Below, piece after piece: positions 1 through 8,792 of a stretch of DNA of 64,000 bases. Numbering within the stretch: position 1 is the stretch's first letter; each line of letters starts with the position of its first letter. Position numbers and translations under genes: made by a program. Source of the stretch: Pseudomonas oryzihabitans (GTDB lineage: Bacteria; Pseudomonadota; Gammaproteobacteria; Pseudomonadales; Pseudomonadaceae); the NCBI RefSeq assembly GCF_024652905.1, contig NZ_CP102428.1, positions 4,200,001 to 4,264,000 of the forward strand, written 5' to 3'. Below the pieces are notes generated by a model. It saw only the letters and a program-made list of their open reading frames with translations. It was not told the origin of the DNA and did not search any database.

Positions 1-306
1 ATCAAGGTGCTCGGCGGTTCCCACCGCCGTTACGCCGGCATTGGCGACATCATCAAAGTCACCGTCAAGGAAGCAATTCCGCGCGGCAAGGTGAAGAAAG
101 GTCAGGTGATGACTGCTGTCGTCGTGCGTACCAAGCACGGCGTCCGCCGCACCGACGGTTCCATCATCCGCTTCGACGGCAACGCCGCGGTTCTGCTGAA
201 CAACAAGCAAGAGCCGATTGGCACCCGTATCTTTGGGCCGGTGACCCGTGAACTTCGCTCCGAGAAGTTCATGAAGATCGTCTCCCTTGCCCCCGAAGTG
301 CTGTAA
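1..306 (+). CDS. rplN: 50S ribosomal protein L14 (5' end cut by window)
   Basis: The frame is open from the first base and continues the family sequence ([19 protein letters not shown] and onward), so the ATG at 7 is not the true start; about 20 N-terminal residues lie outside the window. L14 is a universally conserved large-subunit protein that sits at the interface to the 30S subunit and contacts 23S rRNA and L19. It ends with TAA at 306, 12 bases before rplX, in the usual S10-spc order (L14, L24, L5, S14). Identification is very secure; only the start is missing. Confidence 0.97.
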   Translation: MKVLGGSHRRYAGIGDIIKVTVKEAIPRGKVKKGQVMTAVVVRTKHGVRRTDGSIIRFDGNAAVLLNNKQEPIGTRIFGPVTRELRSEKFMKIVSLAPEVL

Positions 307-318
307 GGAGTAGCCGAC

Positions 319-633
319 ATGCAAAAGATTCGTCGTGACGACGAGGTAATCGTCATTGCCGGCAAGGACAAGGGCAAGCGTGGCAAGGTGCTGAAGGTAC
401 TCGCCGATGACCGTCTGGTCGTTGGCGGGGTCAACCTGATCAAGCGCCACACCAAGCCCAACCCCATGCTGGGTGTTCAGGGTGGCATCGTAGAGAAAGA
501 AGCCCCTCTGCATGTCTCCAACGTTGCCATTTTCAACTCCGAGACCAACAAGGCTGACCGCGTTGGTTTCAAAGTCGAAGACGGCAAGAAGATTCGTATC
601 TTCAAGTCGACCCAAAAAGCGGTCCAGGCCTGA
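319..633 (+). CDS. rplX: 50S ribosomal protein L24
   Basis: The 104-residue product begins [20 protein letters not shown], the KOW-motif opening typical of L24, which binds the 5' domain of 23S rRNA and helps start 50S assembly. The length is normal. An AAGGAG ribosome site lies just upstream of the ATG. It follows rplN by 12 bases and precedes rplE, so it is a middle gene of the spc transcript. Confidence 0.98.
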   Translation: MQKIRRDDEVIVIAGKDKGKRGKVLKVLADDRLVVGGVNLIKRHTKPNPMLGVQGGIVEKEAPLHVSNVAIFNSETNKADRVGFKVEDGKKIRIFKSTQKAVQA

Positions 634-652
634 AGCTGCTAGGTAGATCACC

Positions 653-1192
653 ATGGCTCGATTGAAAGAGATTTATCGGAAGGAAATCGCGCCCAAGCTG
701 AAAGAGCAGCTTCAGCTGGGTAACGTGATGGAAGTTCCGCGCATCACCAAGATCACCTTGAACATGGGTCTGGGCGAAGCGGTCGGTGACAAGAAGATCA
801 TCGACAACGCCGTAGCTGACCTGGAAAAGATCGCTGGTCAAAAGCCGGTCGTGACTTATGCTCGCAATTCCATTGCTGGCTTCAAGATTCGCGAAGGCTG
901 GCCGATCGGCGTCAAGGTGACCCTGCGTAGCGATCGCATGTATGAATTCCTGGATCGTCTGCTGTCCATCTCCCTGCCGCGCGTGCGTGACTTCCGCGGC
1001 CTGAATGCCAAGTCCTTCGACGGTCGCGGCAACTACAGCATGGGCGTGAAAGAGCAGATCATCTTCCCGGAAATCGATTACGACAAGATCGATGCGCTGC
1101 GTGGTATGGACATCACCCTGACCACCACCGCTCGTACCGACGAGGAAGGCCGTGCGCTGCTGCGCGCGTTCAACTTCCCGTTCCGTAACTGA
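653..1192 (+). CDS. rplE: 50S ribosomal protein L5
   Basis: The 179-residue product has the L5 opening ([20 protein letters not shown]) and the conserved [16 protein letters not shown]-type region near residue 130, here with [17 protein letters not shown]5 binds 5S rRNA and helps place it in the central protuberance. In E. coli this start region is where S8 represses spc translation; here S8 is separated from rplE by a terminator-like hairpin, so that control may differ. Spacing to both neighbours is short (19 and 13 bases). Confidence 0.98.
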   Translation: MARLKEIYRKEIAPKLKEQLQLGNVMEVPRITKITLNMGLGEAVGDKKIIDNAVADLEKIAGQKPVVTYARNSIAGFKIREGWPIGVKVTLRSDRMYEFLDRLLSISLPRVRDFRGLNAKSFDGRGNYSMGVKEQIIFPEIDYDKIDALRGMDITLTTTARTDEEGRALLRAFNFPFRN

Positions 1193-1205
1193 TTGAGGTC
1201 TTCAG

Positions 1206-1511
1206 ATGGCTAAGCAAAGCATGATTAACCGCGAGCTGAAGCGTCAGCAGACGGTTGCCAAGTACGCCAAGAAGCGCGCCGAGCTGAAGGCGACCATCGG
1301 TAATGTCAACGCCTCCCCCGAGGACCGTTGGAATGCCCAGGTTGCCCTGCAGAAGCAGCCCCGTGACGCCAGCGCCAGCCGCATGCGTAACCGCTGCCGC
1401 CTGACCGGTCGTCCGCACGGCGTGTACCGCAAGTTCGGTCTGTCCCGCATCAAGCTGCGTGAAGCAGCCATGCGCGGTGACGTGCCCGGCCTGGTGAAGG
1501 CCAGCTGGTAA
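1206..1511 (+). CDS. rpsN: 30S ribosomal protein S14
   Basis: A 101-residue long-form S14 ([20 protein letters not shown]). The C-terminal half keeps the RNA-binding segment [20 protein letters not shown]. The zinc-type paired CxxC motifs of the short S14 form are absent, so this is the zinc-independent form. S14 is a late-assembling protein of the 30S head. It is the last gene before a 163-base gap containing a terminator-like hairpin and a promoter, so it probably ends the first transcription unit of the cluster. Confidence 0.98.
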   Translation: MAKQSMINRELKRQQTVAKYAKKRAELKATIGNVNASPEDRWNAQVALQKQPRDASASRMRNRCRLTGRPHGVYRKFGLSRIKLREAAMRGDVPGLVKASW

Positions 1512-1538
1512 CAGCTAGCGCCTTTCATCGCGGTAATT

Positions 1539-1566
1539 GAATCAAGCCCCTTTTGGGGCTTGATTC
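1539..1566 (+). terminator. Terminator-like hairpin between rpsN and rpsH
   Basis: A perfect 12-bp stem (GAATCAAGCCCC at 1539-1550, GGGGCTTGATTC at 1555-1566) closes a TTTT loop and is followed by GTTTC, a weak T tract. It sits 28 bases after the rpsN stop. The form suggests a terminator or attenuator, possibly partial, inside what is one continuous spc operon in E. coli. Confidence 0.65.
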
Positions 1567-1588
1567 GTTTCAGGCCGATCTCTAGAAT
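1560..1588 (+). promoter_or_regulatory. Predicted sigma70 promoter for rpsH onward
   Basis: TTGATT at 1560-1565 and TAGAAT at 1583-1588 are separated by exactly 17 bases (4/6 and 5/6 matches to consensus). The -35 element overlaps the 3' arm of the preceding hairpin. Initiation near 1595 would leave a leader of about 80 bases before rpsH, long enough to hold a ribosomal-protein binding site, though I could not recognise an S8 site. Confidence 0.55.
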
Positions 1589-1674
1589 GCTCGGCTCGCC
1601 CGAATCGGCCTATTGCCGAGGGGTGATTTTTGAGAGCCGGTAGGCTCAATTTCTGTATTAGGAGCTAATAGCCC

Positions 1675-2067
1675 ATGAGTATGCAGGACCCGTTAGCAGA
1701 CATGCTAACTCGTATCCGTAATGCCCAGATGGCTGAAAAGGCCGTTGTGAGCATGCCTTCTTCCAAGCTGAAGGCTGCCGTTGCCAAAGTCCTTAAGGAT
1801 GAAGGTTACATCGCGGATTTTCAGGTCAGCGCGGAATCCAAGCCGTCGCTGTCCATCGAGCTGAAGTACTTCGAAGGCAAGCCTGTCATCGAAGAGCTGA
1901 AGCGTAGCAGCCGTCCCGGTCTGCGCCAGTACAAAGCCGTTGACCAGCTGCCGAAAGTGCGTGGCGGTCTGGGCGTGTCGATCGTTTCCACCAACAAAGG
2001 TGTGATGACTGATCGCGCGGCCCGTGCTGCTGGTGTTGGCGGCGAAGTGCTCTGCACAGTCTTCTAA
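1675..2067 (+). CDS. rpsH: 30S ribosomal protein S8
   Basis: The 130-residue product begins [20 protein letters not shown] and ends GGEVLCTVF, both conserved S8 features. S8 binds the central domain of 16S rRNA (helix 21 region) and is a primary assembly protein; in E. coli it also represses spc translation. The AGGAG ribosome site is at 1660-1664. It is the first gene after the internal promoter, so it probably heads the second transcription unit, rpsH to rpmJ. Confidence 0.98.
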   Translation: MSMQDPLADMLTRIRNAQMAEKAVVSMPSSKLKAAVAKVLKDEGYIADFQVSAESKPSLSIELKYFEGKPVIEELKRSSRPGLRQYKAVDQLPKVRGGLGVSIVSTNKGVMTDRAARAAGVGGEVLCTVF

Positions 2068-2078
2068 GGGGAATCAGC

Positions 2079-2612
2079 ATGTCTCGCGTTGCTAAAAACC
2101 CTGTAAGACTGCCTGCAGGCGTCGAAGTTAATCTGGCCGGTCAGGCGCTTTCGATCAAGGGTGCCAAGGGCGCTCTGGAACTGAAGGTCCATCCGTCCGT
2201 TGAAGTCACTCAAGAGTCCGGTGAGCTGCGTTTCGCTGCTCGCAATGGCGATCAGCAGACCCGTGCGATGGCCGGCACTACCCGTGCCCTGGTCAACAAC
2301 ATGGTGGTCGGCGTCAGCCAGGGCTTCGAGCGCAAGCTGCAACTGGTCGGTGTGGGCTACAAGGCCCAGGCCAAAGGTCAGGTGCTGAACCTCGCTCTGG
2401 GCTTCTCTCACCCCGTGGACTACGACCTGCCGCAAGGCATCACCGCAGAAACACCCAACCAGACCGAAATCCTGATCAAGGGTATCGACAAGCAGCTGGT
2501 CGGCCAGGTTGCGGCTGAGATTCGTGGTTTCCGTCCGCCGGAGCCTTACAAGGGCAAGGGTGTACGGTATGCCGACGAAGTCGTCCACCGTAAAGAAGCC
2601 AAGAAAAAGTAG
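2079..2612 (+). CDS. rplF: 50S ribosomal protein L6
   Basis: A 177-residue L6 ([19 protein letters not shown]) with the two duplicated L6 folds; the C-terminal signature region [14 protein letters not shown] is present near residue 154. L6 lies near the factor-binding site of the 50S subunit and contacts the sarcin-ricin region. It begins 11 bases after rpsH and is followed by rplR, the standard spc order. Confidence 0.98.
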   Translation: MSRVAKNPVRLPAGVEVNLAGQALSIKGAKGALELKVHPSVEVTQESGELRFAARNGDQQTRAMAGTTRALVNNMVVGVSQGFERKLQLVGVGYKAQAKGQVLNLALGFSHPVDYDLPQGITAETPNQTEILIKGIDKQLVGQVAAEIRGFRPPEPYKGKGVRYADEVVHRKEAKKK

Positions 2613-2622
2613 GGCATAGCAA

Positions 2623-2973
2623 ATGACCGTCAAGAAAGAAACCCGACTGCGTCGCGCTCGCAAGGCTCGCCTGAAGATGCGCGAACTGGAAGTGGTCCGT
2701 CTGTGCGTGTACCGCTCTTCCCAGCACATCTATGCCCAGGTCATCGCGGCCGACGGCAGCAAGGTCCTGGCCAGCGCTTCTACGTTGGACAAAGAACTGC
2801 GCGAAAGCGCTACCAGCAACGTCGAGGCGGCCAAGAAAGTTGGTCTGCTGGTCGCCGAGCGTGCCAAGGCCGCTGGCGTTACCCAGGTGGCCTTTGATCG
2901 TTCTGGCTTCAAGTACCATGGTCGCGTCAAAGCGCTGGCCGACGCTGCTCGTGAAGGCGGGCTGGAGTTCTAA
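2623..2973 (+). CDS. rplR: 50S ribosomal protein L18
   Basis: A 116-residue L18 with a basic N-terminus ([20 protein letters not shown]) and the conserved end [15 protein letters not shown]18 binds 5S rRNA together with L5 and delivers it to the central protuberance. Gaps of 10 bases upstream and 3 bases downstream show tight coupling with rplF and rpsE. Confidence 0.98.
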   Translation: MTVKKETRLRRARKARLKMRELEVVRLCVYRSSQHIYAQVIAADGSKVLASASTLDKELRESATSNVEAAKKVGLLVAERAKAAGVTQVAFDRSGFKYHGRVKALADAAREGGLEF

Positions 2974-2976
2974 GTC

Positions 2977-3477
2977 ATGGCAAATAACGATCAAAAGCGC
3001 GACGAAGGCTACATCGAGAAGCTGGTTCAAGTTAACCGCGTAGCCAAAACCGTGAAAGGCGGCCGTATCTTCGCCTTCACCGCTCTGACCGTGGTTGGCG
3101 ATGGTAAAGGCCGCGTTGGCTTCGGCCGTGGCAAGGCCCGTGAAGTGCCTGCCGCCATCCAGAAGGCTATGGAAGCTGCTCGCCGCAACATGATCCAGGT
3201 GGATCTGAACGGCACCACCCTGCAGTACCCCGTCAAGGCCGCCCATGGCGCCTCCAAGGTGTACATGCAGCCCGCTTCCGACGGTACCGGCATCATCGCC
3301 GGCGGTGCCATGCGCGCCGTGCTGGAAGTCGCTGGTGTGCAGAACGTCCTGGCCAAGTGCTACGGCTCCACCAACCCGGTAAACGTGGTGTACGCGACCT
3401 TTGAAGGTCTCAAGCACATGCAGGCGCCGGAAGCTGTTGCCGCCAAGCGTGGCAAGAGCGTCGAGGAGATTCTCTGA
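2977..3477 (+). CDS. rpsE: 30S ribosomal protein S5
   Basis: A 166-residue S5. The N-terminal double-stranded RNA-binding domain ([20 protein letters not shown] from residue 11) is followed by the C-terminal domain with [21 protein letters not shown]5 acts in decoding accuracy and is the classic site of spectinomycin resistance changes in its N-terminal loop. It lies 3 bases from rplR and 2 from rpmD, so translational coupling is likely. Confidence 0.98.
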   Translation: MANNDQKRDEGYIEKLVQVNRVAKTVKGGRIFAFTALTVVGDGKGRVGFGRGKAREVPAAIQKAMEAARRNMIQVDLNGTTLQYPVKAAHGASKVYMQPASDGTGIIAGGAMRAVLEVAGVQNVLAKCYGSTNPVNVVYATFEGLKHMQAPEAVAAKRGKSVEEIL

Positions 3478-3479
3478 TC

Positions 3480-3662
3480 ATGGCTAACGCAACCGTCAAG
3501 GTCACGCTGATCAAGAGCGTCCACGGCCGTCTGGCCAATCACAAGGCTTGCGTCAAGGGTCTCGGCCTGCGTCGCATTGGTCACACCGTCGAAGTTCAGG
3601 ACACCCCTGAGAATCGCGGCATGATCAACAAGGCCTATTACCTTCTGCGTGTGGAGGGTTAA
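3480..3662 (+). CDS. rpmD: 50S ribosomal protein L30
   Basis: A 60-residue L30 ([20 protein letters not shown]) with the conserved [20 protein letters not shown] segment. It is a peripheral protein of the 50S subunit near 5S rRNA. It begins 2 bases after the rpsE stop and ends 3 bases before rplO. The length is normal for the bacterial family. Confidence 0.97.
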   Translation: MANATVKVTLIKSVHGRLANHKACVKGLGLRRIGHTVEVQDTPENRGMINKAYYLLRVEG

Positions 3663-3665
3663 GTC

Positions 3666-4100
3666 ATGAAATTGAATGATCTGCGTTCCGCTCCCGGCGC
3701 TCGCCGCGAGAAGCTGCGTCCCGGTCGTGGTATCGGTAGCGGCCTGGGCAAGACCGGTGGCCGTGGCCACAAGGGTCTGACCTCCCGTTCCGGTGGCAAG
3801 GTTGCCCCCGGTTTCGAGGGCGGCCAGCAGCCGCTGCACCGTCGTCTGCCCAAGTTCGGCTTCGTATCGCTGAAGGCCCTGGACCGCGCCGAGGTTCGTA
3901 CCTCCGAGCTGGCCAAGGTCGATGTCGATGTGGTCGATCTGCAGGCGCTGAAAGACGCCAACGTGATCAGCCGTGACATCAAGCGTGTCAAGGTTGTGCT
4001 GTCCGGCGACGTCACTCGTGCCGTCACCCTGAAGGGCATTGGTGCCACCAAGGGTGCCCGTGCAGCCATCGAAGCAGCTGGCGGCAAGATCGAGGAATAA
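3666..4100 (+). CDS. rplO: 50S ribosomal protein L15
   Basis: A 144-residue L15. The glycine/arginine-rich N-terminal extension ([30 protein letters not shown]) that threads into 23S rRNA is present, as is the [18 protein letters not shown] motif. It is a late 50S assembly protein. Its TAA stop (4098-4100) directly abuts the secY ATG, which is the usual L15-SecY arrangement and implies coupled translation. Confidence 0.98.
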   Translation: MKLNDLRSAPGARREKLRPGRGIGSGLGKTGGRGHKGLTSRSGGKVAPGFEGGQQPLHRRLPKFGFVSLKALDRAEVRTSELAKVDVDVVDLQALKDANVISRDIKRVKVVLSGDVTRAVTLKGIGATKGARAAIEAAGGKIEE

Positions 4101-5432
4101 ATGGCTAAGCAAGGTGCTCTCTCTGCGCTCAGCAAGACCGGTGGTATGTCCGAACTGTGGACCCGCCTCCGATTCCTGTTCCTGGCGATCATCGTCTACA
4201 GGATCGGTGCGCACATCCCTGTTCCGGGTATCAATCCCGATCAGCTGGCCGCACTGTTCAGGCAGAACGAGGGGACCATTCTTAGCCTCTTCAACATGTT
4301 CTCTGGCGGTGCGCTGGAGCGGATGAGCATCTTTGCCCTGGGGATCATGCCGTACATCTCGGCCTCGATCATCATGCAGCTGCTTACCGCGATCAGCCCA
4401 CAGCTGGAGCAATTGAAGAAAGAGGGTGAGTCTGGTCGTCGCAAGATTAGCCAGTACACCCGTTACGGCACGCTGGTTCTGGCGCTCGTTCAGGCCACCG
4501 GGATGTCGGTAGGACTCGCCAGTCAGGGCGTCGCGTTCAGCGTGGGCTTCAGCTTCTATTTCGTCGCTGTCACCACGTTCGTCGCCGGCGCACTGTTCAT
4601 GATGTGGCTGGGTGAGCAGATCACCGAGCGCGGTATCGGCAATGGCATCTCGATGCTGATCTTCGCCGGTATCGTCGCGGGCTTGCCTCGCGCCATCGGT
4701 CAGTCCTTCGAGTCGGCACGACAGGGCGATATCAACATCTTCGCGCTGATCATGGTCGGTGTGGTGGCGGTCGCCATCATCGCCTTCGTGGTGTTCATCG
4801 AGCGTGGGCAGCGTCGTATCGCCGTGCACTACGCCAAGCGTCAGCAGGGCCGCAAGGTCTTCGCGGCGCAGAACAGCCATCTGCCGCTCAAGGTGAACAT
4901 GGCCGGGGTCATCCCGGCGATCTTCGCCAGCAGCATCCTGCTGTTTCCGGCATCGCTCGGTTCGTGGTTCGGTCAGTCCGAAGGTCTCGGTTGGTTGCAG
5001 GACGTGGCTCAGGCCATCGCACCCGGCCAACCGCTGAACATCTTGCTGTTTAGTGCAGGGATCATCTTCTTCTGCTTCTTCTATACGGCACTGATGTTCA
5101 ACCCCAAGGATGTGGCGGAAAACCTGAAGAAATCCGGGGCGTTCATCCCGGGTATTCGTCCTGGTGAGCAGTCCGCGCGCTATATCGATGGCGTGCTGAC
5201 CCGGCTGACCATGTTCGGTGCCCTGTACATGACGGCGGTGTGCTTGTTGCCCCAGTTCCTGGTGGTCGCGGCGAACGTGCCGTTCTATCTCGGCGGGACC
5301 TCGTTGCTGATCGTGGTGGTAGTGGTCATGGACTTCATGTCCCAGGTCCAGTCCCATCTCGTATCTCATCAATACGAGTCCCTGATGAAGAAAGCCAACC
5401 TGAAGGGCTACGGCAACGGCATGATGCGTTGA
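4101..5432 (+). CDS. secY: Protein translocase channel subunit SecY
   Basis: A 443-residue polytopic inner-membrane protein with the SecY signatures [13 protein letters not shown] near residue 32 and the conserved plug/first-loop region around residues 62-80. Ten membrane spans are expected and the hydrophobic pattern fits. SecY forms the conducting pore of SecYEG for secreted and membrane proteins. It starts immediately at the rplO stop and is followed after 30 bases by rpmJ, as in other Pseudomonas spc operons. The length matches the family. Confidence 0.98.
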   Translation: MAKQGALSALSKTGGMSELWTRLRFLFLAIIVYRIGAHIPVPGINPDQLAALFRQNEGTILSLFNMFSGGALERMSIFALGIMPYISASIIMQLLTAISPQLEQLKKEGESGRRKISQYTRYGTLVLALVQATGMSVGLASQGVAFSVGFSFYFVAVTTFVAGALFMMWLGEQITERGIGNGISMLIFAGIVAGLPRAIGQSFESARQGDINIFALIMVGVVAVAIIAFVVFIERGQRRIAVHYAKRQQGRKVFAAQNSHLPLKVNMAGVIPAIFASSILLFPASLGSWFGQSEGLGWLQDVAQAIAPGQPLNILLFSAGIIFFCFFYTALMFNPKDVAENLKKSGAFIPGIRPGEQSARYIDGVLTRLTMFGALYMTAVCLLPQFLVVAANVPFYLGGTSLLIVVVVVMDFMSQVQSHLVSHQYESLMKKANLKGYGNGMMR

Positions 5433-5462
5433 GCCGTTACTCGTAAGGTTAGAGGAGTTGTC

Positions 5463-5579
5463 ATGAAAGTTCGTGCATCGGTCAAGAAGCTGTGCCGTAA
5501 CTGCAAGATCATTCGCCGCGAAGGCGTCGTGCGCGTGATCTGCAGCGCTGAACCGCGTCACAAGCAGCGCCAAGGCTGA
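5463..5579 (+). CDS. rpmJ: 50S ribosomal protein L36, zinc-type
   Basis: A 38-residue product ([20 protein letters not shown], ending RHKQRQG). Cys11, Cys14, Cys27 and His32 form the zinc-binding set of the C+ type L36. The AGAGGAG ribosome site lies at 5451-5457. It is the last gene of the spc unit, followed 17 bases later by a hairpin. No zinc-free second copy is visible in this window. Confidence 0.96.
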
Positions 5580-5596
5580 GTGTGAATCACGCGTCT

Positions 5597-5624
5597 AACC
5601 CGGCAGCTAGTGTGCTGCCGGGTT
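5597..5624 (+). terminator. Terminator-like hairpin between rpmJ and rpsM
   Basis: A perfect 11-bp GC-rich stem (AACCCGGCAGC at 5597-5607, GCTGCCGGGTT at 5614-5624) with a 6-base loop follows the rpmJ stop. The bases after it, GATCATTTGTT, are only moderately T-rich, so termination may be partial. It separates the spc and alpha gene groups. Confidence 0.65.
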
Positions 5625-5651
5625 GATCATTTGTTCCTACAGCGTTAATAT
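5623..5651 (+). promoter_or_regulatory. Predicted sigma70 promoter for the alpha operon
   Basis: TTGATC at 5623-5628 and TAATAT at 5646-5651 have a 17-base spacer. As at rpsH, the -35 box starts in the last bases of the terminator stem. Transcription from about 5658 would give a leader of about 52 bases before rpsM. In E. coli, S4 represses from the rpsM leader; I cannot confirm an S4 pseudoknot here. Confidence 0.5.
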
Positions 5652-5709
5652 CGCGCGCCCTTTTCTTGGCTTCCGGGGCGTCGGTAGCTGTCAATTGGAG
5701 TTTTTCTGA

Positions 5710-6066
5710 ATGGCCCGTATTGCAGGCGTCAACATTCCAGATAACAAGCATACTGTTATCTCGCTGACCTACATCTATGGTGTCGGTCGCACCACCTCTC
5801 AGAAGATCTGCGCGGCCACCGGCATCCAGCCGACCGCCAAGATCAAAGAACTGAGCGACGAGCAGGTCGATCAGCTGCGTAACGAGGTCGCCAAAATCCT
5901 CACCGAGGGTGACCTGCGCCGCGAAATCAACATGAACATCAAGCGCCTGATGGATCTGGGTTGCTACCGCGGTCTGCGTCACCGCCGTGGTCTGCCGGTC
6001 CGTGGTCAGCGCACCAAGACCAATGCCCGTACCCGTAAGGGCCCGCGCAAGCCGATCCGCAAGTAA
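5710..6066 (+). CDS. rpsM: 30S ribosomal protein S13
   Basis: A 118-residue S13 beginning [20 protein letters not shown], with the helix-two-turn-helix region and a basic tail ([20 protein letters not shown]). S13 sits in the 30S head, touches P-site tRNA and makes the inter-subunit bridge with L5. The ribosome site TTGGAG is at 5695-5700. It heads the alpha operon rpsM-rpsK-rpsD-rpoA-rplQ. Confidence 0.98.
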   Translation: MARIAGVNIPDNKHTVISLTYIYGVGRTTSQKICAATGIQPTAKIKELSDEQVDQLRNEVAKILTEGDLRREINMNIKRLMDLGCYRGLRHRRGLPVRGQRTKTNARTRKGPRKPIRK

Positions 6067-6096
6067 TCGCATCCGCGAATCGACAGGAATCTAGTC

Positions 6097-6486
6097 ATGG
6101 CAAAACCTGCTGCTCGTCCTCGTAAGAAAGTCAAAAAGACAGTGGTTGATGGCATCGCCCACATCCATGCGTCTTTCAACAACACCATCGTGACCATCAC
6201 CGATCGTCAGGGCAATGCGTTGTCCTGGGCGACCTCCGGTGGCTCCGGCTTCCGTGGCTCCCGTAAGAGCACCCCGTTCGCTGCCCAGATTGCAGCCGAA
6301 CGTGCCGGCCAAGCCGCTCTGGAATATGGTCTGAAGAATCTGGACGTGAACGTCAAAGGTCCCGGCCCCGGCCGTGAGTCCGCTGTTCGCGCTCTGAATG
6401 CCTGTGGTTACAAGATCGCCAGCATCACCGACGTGACGCCTATCCCGCATAACGGGTGCCGTCCGCCGAAGAAGCGTCGCGTGTAA
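6097..6486 (+). CDS. rpsK: 30S ribosomal protein S11
   Basis: A 129-residue S11 with a basic N-terminus ([20 protein letters not shown]), the core [20 protein letters not shown] and the conserved end [19 protein letters not shown]11 forms part of the platform of the 30S subunit, near the E site. It is 30 bases after rpsM and 16 before rpsD, standard alpha-operon order. Confidence 0.98.
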
Positions 6487-6502
6487 TAGGAGACAGTGAG
6501 AA

Positions 6503-7123
6503 ATGGCTCGTTACATTGGTCCCAAGTGCAAACTGTCCCGCCGCGAAGGCACTGACCTCTTCCTGAAGAGCGGCGCTCGTGCCCTCGACTCGAAGTGCAA
6601 GCTGGAAACCGTTCCTGGCCAGCATGGTCAGCGTCGCGGTCGTCTGTCCGACTACGGTCTGCAGCTGCGTGAAAAGCAGAAAGTCCGCCGTATCTATGGC
6701 GTGCTCGAGCGTCAGTTCGCCGGTTACTACCAGGAAGCTGCCCGTCGCAAGGGCGCTACCGGTGAGAACCTGCTGCAACTGCTCGAATGCCGTCTGGACA
6801 ACGTGGTGTATCGCATGGGCTTCGGTGCCACTCGCGCCGAATCGCGCCAGCTGGTCTCCCACAAGTCGATCACCGTCAACGGTCAGACCGTCAACATTCC
6901 CTCCTATCAGGTCAAGGTCGGCGACGTCGTCGCGGTCCGTGAAAAGGCCAAAAATCAGCTGCGTATCGCTCAGGCTCTCGAGCTGTGCGGCCAGCGTGGC
7001 CGGGTTGAGTGGGTCGAAGTGAGCACCGAGAAAAAGGAAGGCACCTTCAAAAGCGTGCCGGCCCGTGGTGATCTCTCCGCCGACATCAACGAAAACCTGA
7101 TTGTCGAGCTCTACTCCAAGTAA
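6503..7123 (+). CDS. rpsD: 30S ribosomal protein S4
   Basis: A 206-residue S4 ([20 protein letters not shown]) with the S4 RNA-binding domain around residues 96-160, including the [20 protein letters not shown] segment. S4 nucleates assembly of the 16S 5' domain and, in enteric bacteria, autorepresses the alpha operon. A zinc-type cysteine cluster is not formed at the N-terminus. It is followed by rpoA after 22 bases. Confidence 0.98.
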   Translation: MARYIGPKCKLSRREGTDLFLKSGARALDSKCKLETVPGQHGQRRGRLSDYGLQLREKQKVRRIYGVLERQFAGYYQEAARRKGATGENLLQLLECRLDNVVYRMGFGATRAESRQLVSHKSITVNGQTVNIPSYQVKVGDVVAVREKAKNQLRIAQALELCGQRGRVEWVEVSTEKKEGTFKSVPARGDLSADINENLIVELYSK

Positions 7124-7145
7124 GGGCTAGAAAGTAGGTGCATCC

Positions 7146-8147
7146 ATGCAGAGTTCGGTAAATGAGTTCCTGACCCCCCGCCATATCGATGTGCAGGCGG
7201 TTAGTCAGACCCGTGCCAAGATCACCCTCGAGCCTCTCGAGCGTGGTTTCGGCCATACCTTGGGCAACGCGCTGCGGCGTATCCTGTTGTCCTCCATGCC
7301 TGGCTGCGCGGTAGTCGAAGCAGAGATCGACGGTGTCCTGCACGAGTACAGCGCCATCGAAGGCGTGCAGGAAGACGTGATCGAGATCCTGCTCAACCTC
7401 AAGGGCCTGGCCATCAAGTTGCACGGCCGTGACGAAGTCACCCTGAGTCTGAGCAAGAAAGGTCAGGGGCCAGTTCTGGCCTCCGACATTCAGGTCGATC
7501 ACGATGTCGAGATCGTCAACGGTGAGCACGTCATCGCCCACCTGGCGGACAACGGTTCGCTGAACATGAAGCTGAAAATCGCGCGCGGTCGTGGCTATGA
7601 GCCCGCCGATGCGCGTCAGAGCGAAGAAGACGAAACCCGCGCAATCGGTCGTCTCCAACTCGATGCTACGTTCAGCCCGGTTCGTCGCGTGGCCTATGTG
7701 GTGGAAAATGCCCGGGTCGAACAGCGTACCAACCTGGACAAGCTCGTGCTTGACCTGGAAACCAACGGTACCCTGGATCCGGAAGAAGCCATCCGTCGTG
7801 CCGCCACTATCCTGCAGCAGCAGCTGGCAGCCTTTGTCGACCTCAAGGGCGACAGCGAGCCGGTCGTGGTCGAGCAGGAAGACGAGATCGATCCGATCCT
7901 GCTGCGTCCGGTGGACGATCTGGAACTGACCGTTCGTTCGGCCAACTGCCTCAAGGCGGAGAACATCTACTACATCGGTGACCTGATTCAGCGTACCGAA
8001 GTGGAGCTGCTCAAGACCCCGAACCTGGGCAAGAAGTCCCTGACCGAAATCAAGGACGTTCTGGCCTCCCGTGGTCTGTCGCTCGGTATGCGCCTGGACA
8101 ACTGGCCCCCTGCAAGCCTTAAGAAGGACGACAAGGCTACTGCCTGA
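7146..8147 (+). CDS. rpoA: DNA-directed RNA polymerase subunit alpha
   Basis: A 333-residue alpha subunit. The N-terminal dimerisation domain (about residues 1-235) contains [20 protein letters not shown]; after a flexible linker the C-terminal domain (about 250-320) holds the helix-hairpin-helix surface that binds UP elements and activators ([20 protein letters not shown]). The length is typical of Pseudomonas. It lies between rpsD and rplQ, so polymerase and ribosome synthesis are co-expressed. Confidence 0.99.
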   Translation: MQSSVNEFLTPRHIDVQAVSQTRAKITLEPLERGFGHTLGNALRRILLSSMPGCAVVEAEIDGVLHEYSAIEGVQEDVIEILLNLKGLAIKLHGRDEVTLSLSKKGQGPVLASDIQVDHDVEIVNGEHVIAHLADNGSLNMKLKIARGRGYEPADARQSEEDETRAIGRLQLDATFSPVRRVAYVVENARVEQRTNLDKLVLDLETNGTLDPEEAIRRAATILQQQLAAFVDLKGDSEPVVVEQEDEIDPILLRPVDDLELTVRSANCLKAENIYYIGDLIQRTEVELLKTPNLGKKSLTEIKDVLASRGLSLGMRLDNWPPASLKKDDKATA

Positions 8148-8191
8148 TCGTCATTGTTCACCGAACGATAGTTTGGGAAGGAATTTCAATC

Positions 8192-8581
8192 ATGCGTCAT
8201 CGTAAAAGTGGTCGTCATCTGAGCCGCACGAGCGCACACCGCAAGGCCATGTTCCAGAACATGGCTGTGTCGCTGTTCGAGCACGAGCTGATCAAAACTA
8301 CCCTGCCGAAAGCCAAGGAACTGCGCCGCGTTGCCGAGCCGCTGATCACCCTGGCCAAGGAAGACAGCGTCGCCAACCGTCGCCTGGCTTTCGACCGTAC
8401 CCGTTCGAAAGCTGCCGTCGGCAAGCTGTTCAACGACCTGGGCAAGCGCTACGCCAACCGTCCGGGTGGCTACCTGCGTATCCTGAAGTGCGGCTTCCGC
8501 GCTGGCGACAATGCGCCCATGGCGTATGTCGAGCTGATCGACCGTCCGGTCGGCGGTACCGTGGAACAGGCTGCTGAATAA
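8192..8581 (+). CDS. rplQ: 50S ribosomal protein L17
   Basis: A 129-residue L17 opening [20 protein letters not shown] and carrying the conserved [20 protein letters not shown] region. L17 lies near the exit tunnel of the 50S subunit. The ribosome site is AAGGAA at 8177-8182. It closes the alpha operon and is followed 15 bases later by a strong terminator. Confidence 0.98.
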   Translation: MRHRKSGRHLSRTSAHRKAMFQNMAVSLFEHELIKTTLPKAKELRRVAEPLITLAKEDSVANRRLAFDRTRSKAAVGKLFNDLGKRYANRPGGYLRILKCGFRAGDNAPMAYVELIDRPVGGTVEQAAE

Positions 8582-8596
8582 GTAGCTGCGTTCTGG

Positions 8597-8624
8597 AAAA
8601 AGCCGGGCTCTTGCCCGGCTTTTT
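8597..8624 (+). terminator. Rho-independent terminator of the alpha operon
   Basis: AAAAAGCCGGGC (8597-8608) pairs with GCCCGGCTTTT (8613-8623) around a short loop and runs into a T tract. The position directly after rplQ and the A/T flanks fit an intrinsic terminator. Confidence 0.9.
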
Positions 8625-8707
8625 CATGCTCGCCTTTTGGCTATGGCAAGGCGCTGCTCAGGTCCAGACAGTAGGATCTTGCGACTCAGGTTTTTCTATC
8701 AGGATGC

Positions 8708-8751
8708 TAGGATCAATAAATTAGTCCTAAAGTATCACCCCGGCGATACTT
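8708..8751. promoter_or_regulatory. Inverted repeats upstream of katA
   Basis: Two dyads lie 42-85 bases before the katA start: TAGGA (8708-8712) with TCCTA (8725-8729), and a perfect AAGTATC (8730-8736) with GATACTT (8745-8751) around an 8-base GC spacer. They could be operators, for example for OxyR, or leader-RNA hairpins. The spacing does not match the four-element OxyR pattern well, so the factor is not assigned. Confidence 0.35.
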
Positions 8752-8792
8752 CCCTCAGGCGATCAGCCAACGCTTTCCAGAGGGAGATACCT

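Noticed and set aside
3360-5573. A 737-codon minus-strand open frame opposite rplO-secY-rpmJ.
   Set aside because: It is the mirror of conserved ribosomal and secY genes, has His/Asp/Gln-biased composition and no recognisable domain.
5623-5709. S4-binding pseudoknot in the rpsM leader.
   Set aside because: I could not draw a convincing nested pseudoknot by eye in the short leader; needs folding and covariation analysis.
8670-8751. OxyR site before katA.
   Set aside because: Trial alignment to ATAG-N7-CTAT-N7-ATAG-N7-CTAT gave only scattered matches, so I list the dyads without naming the factor.
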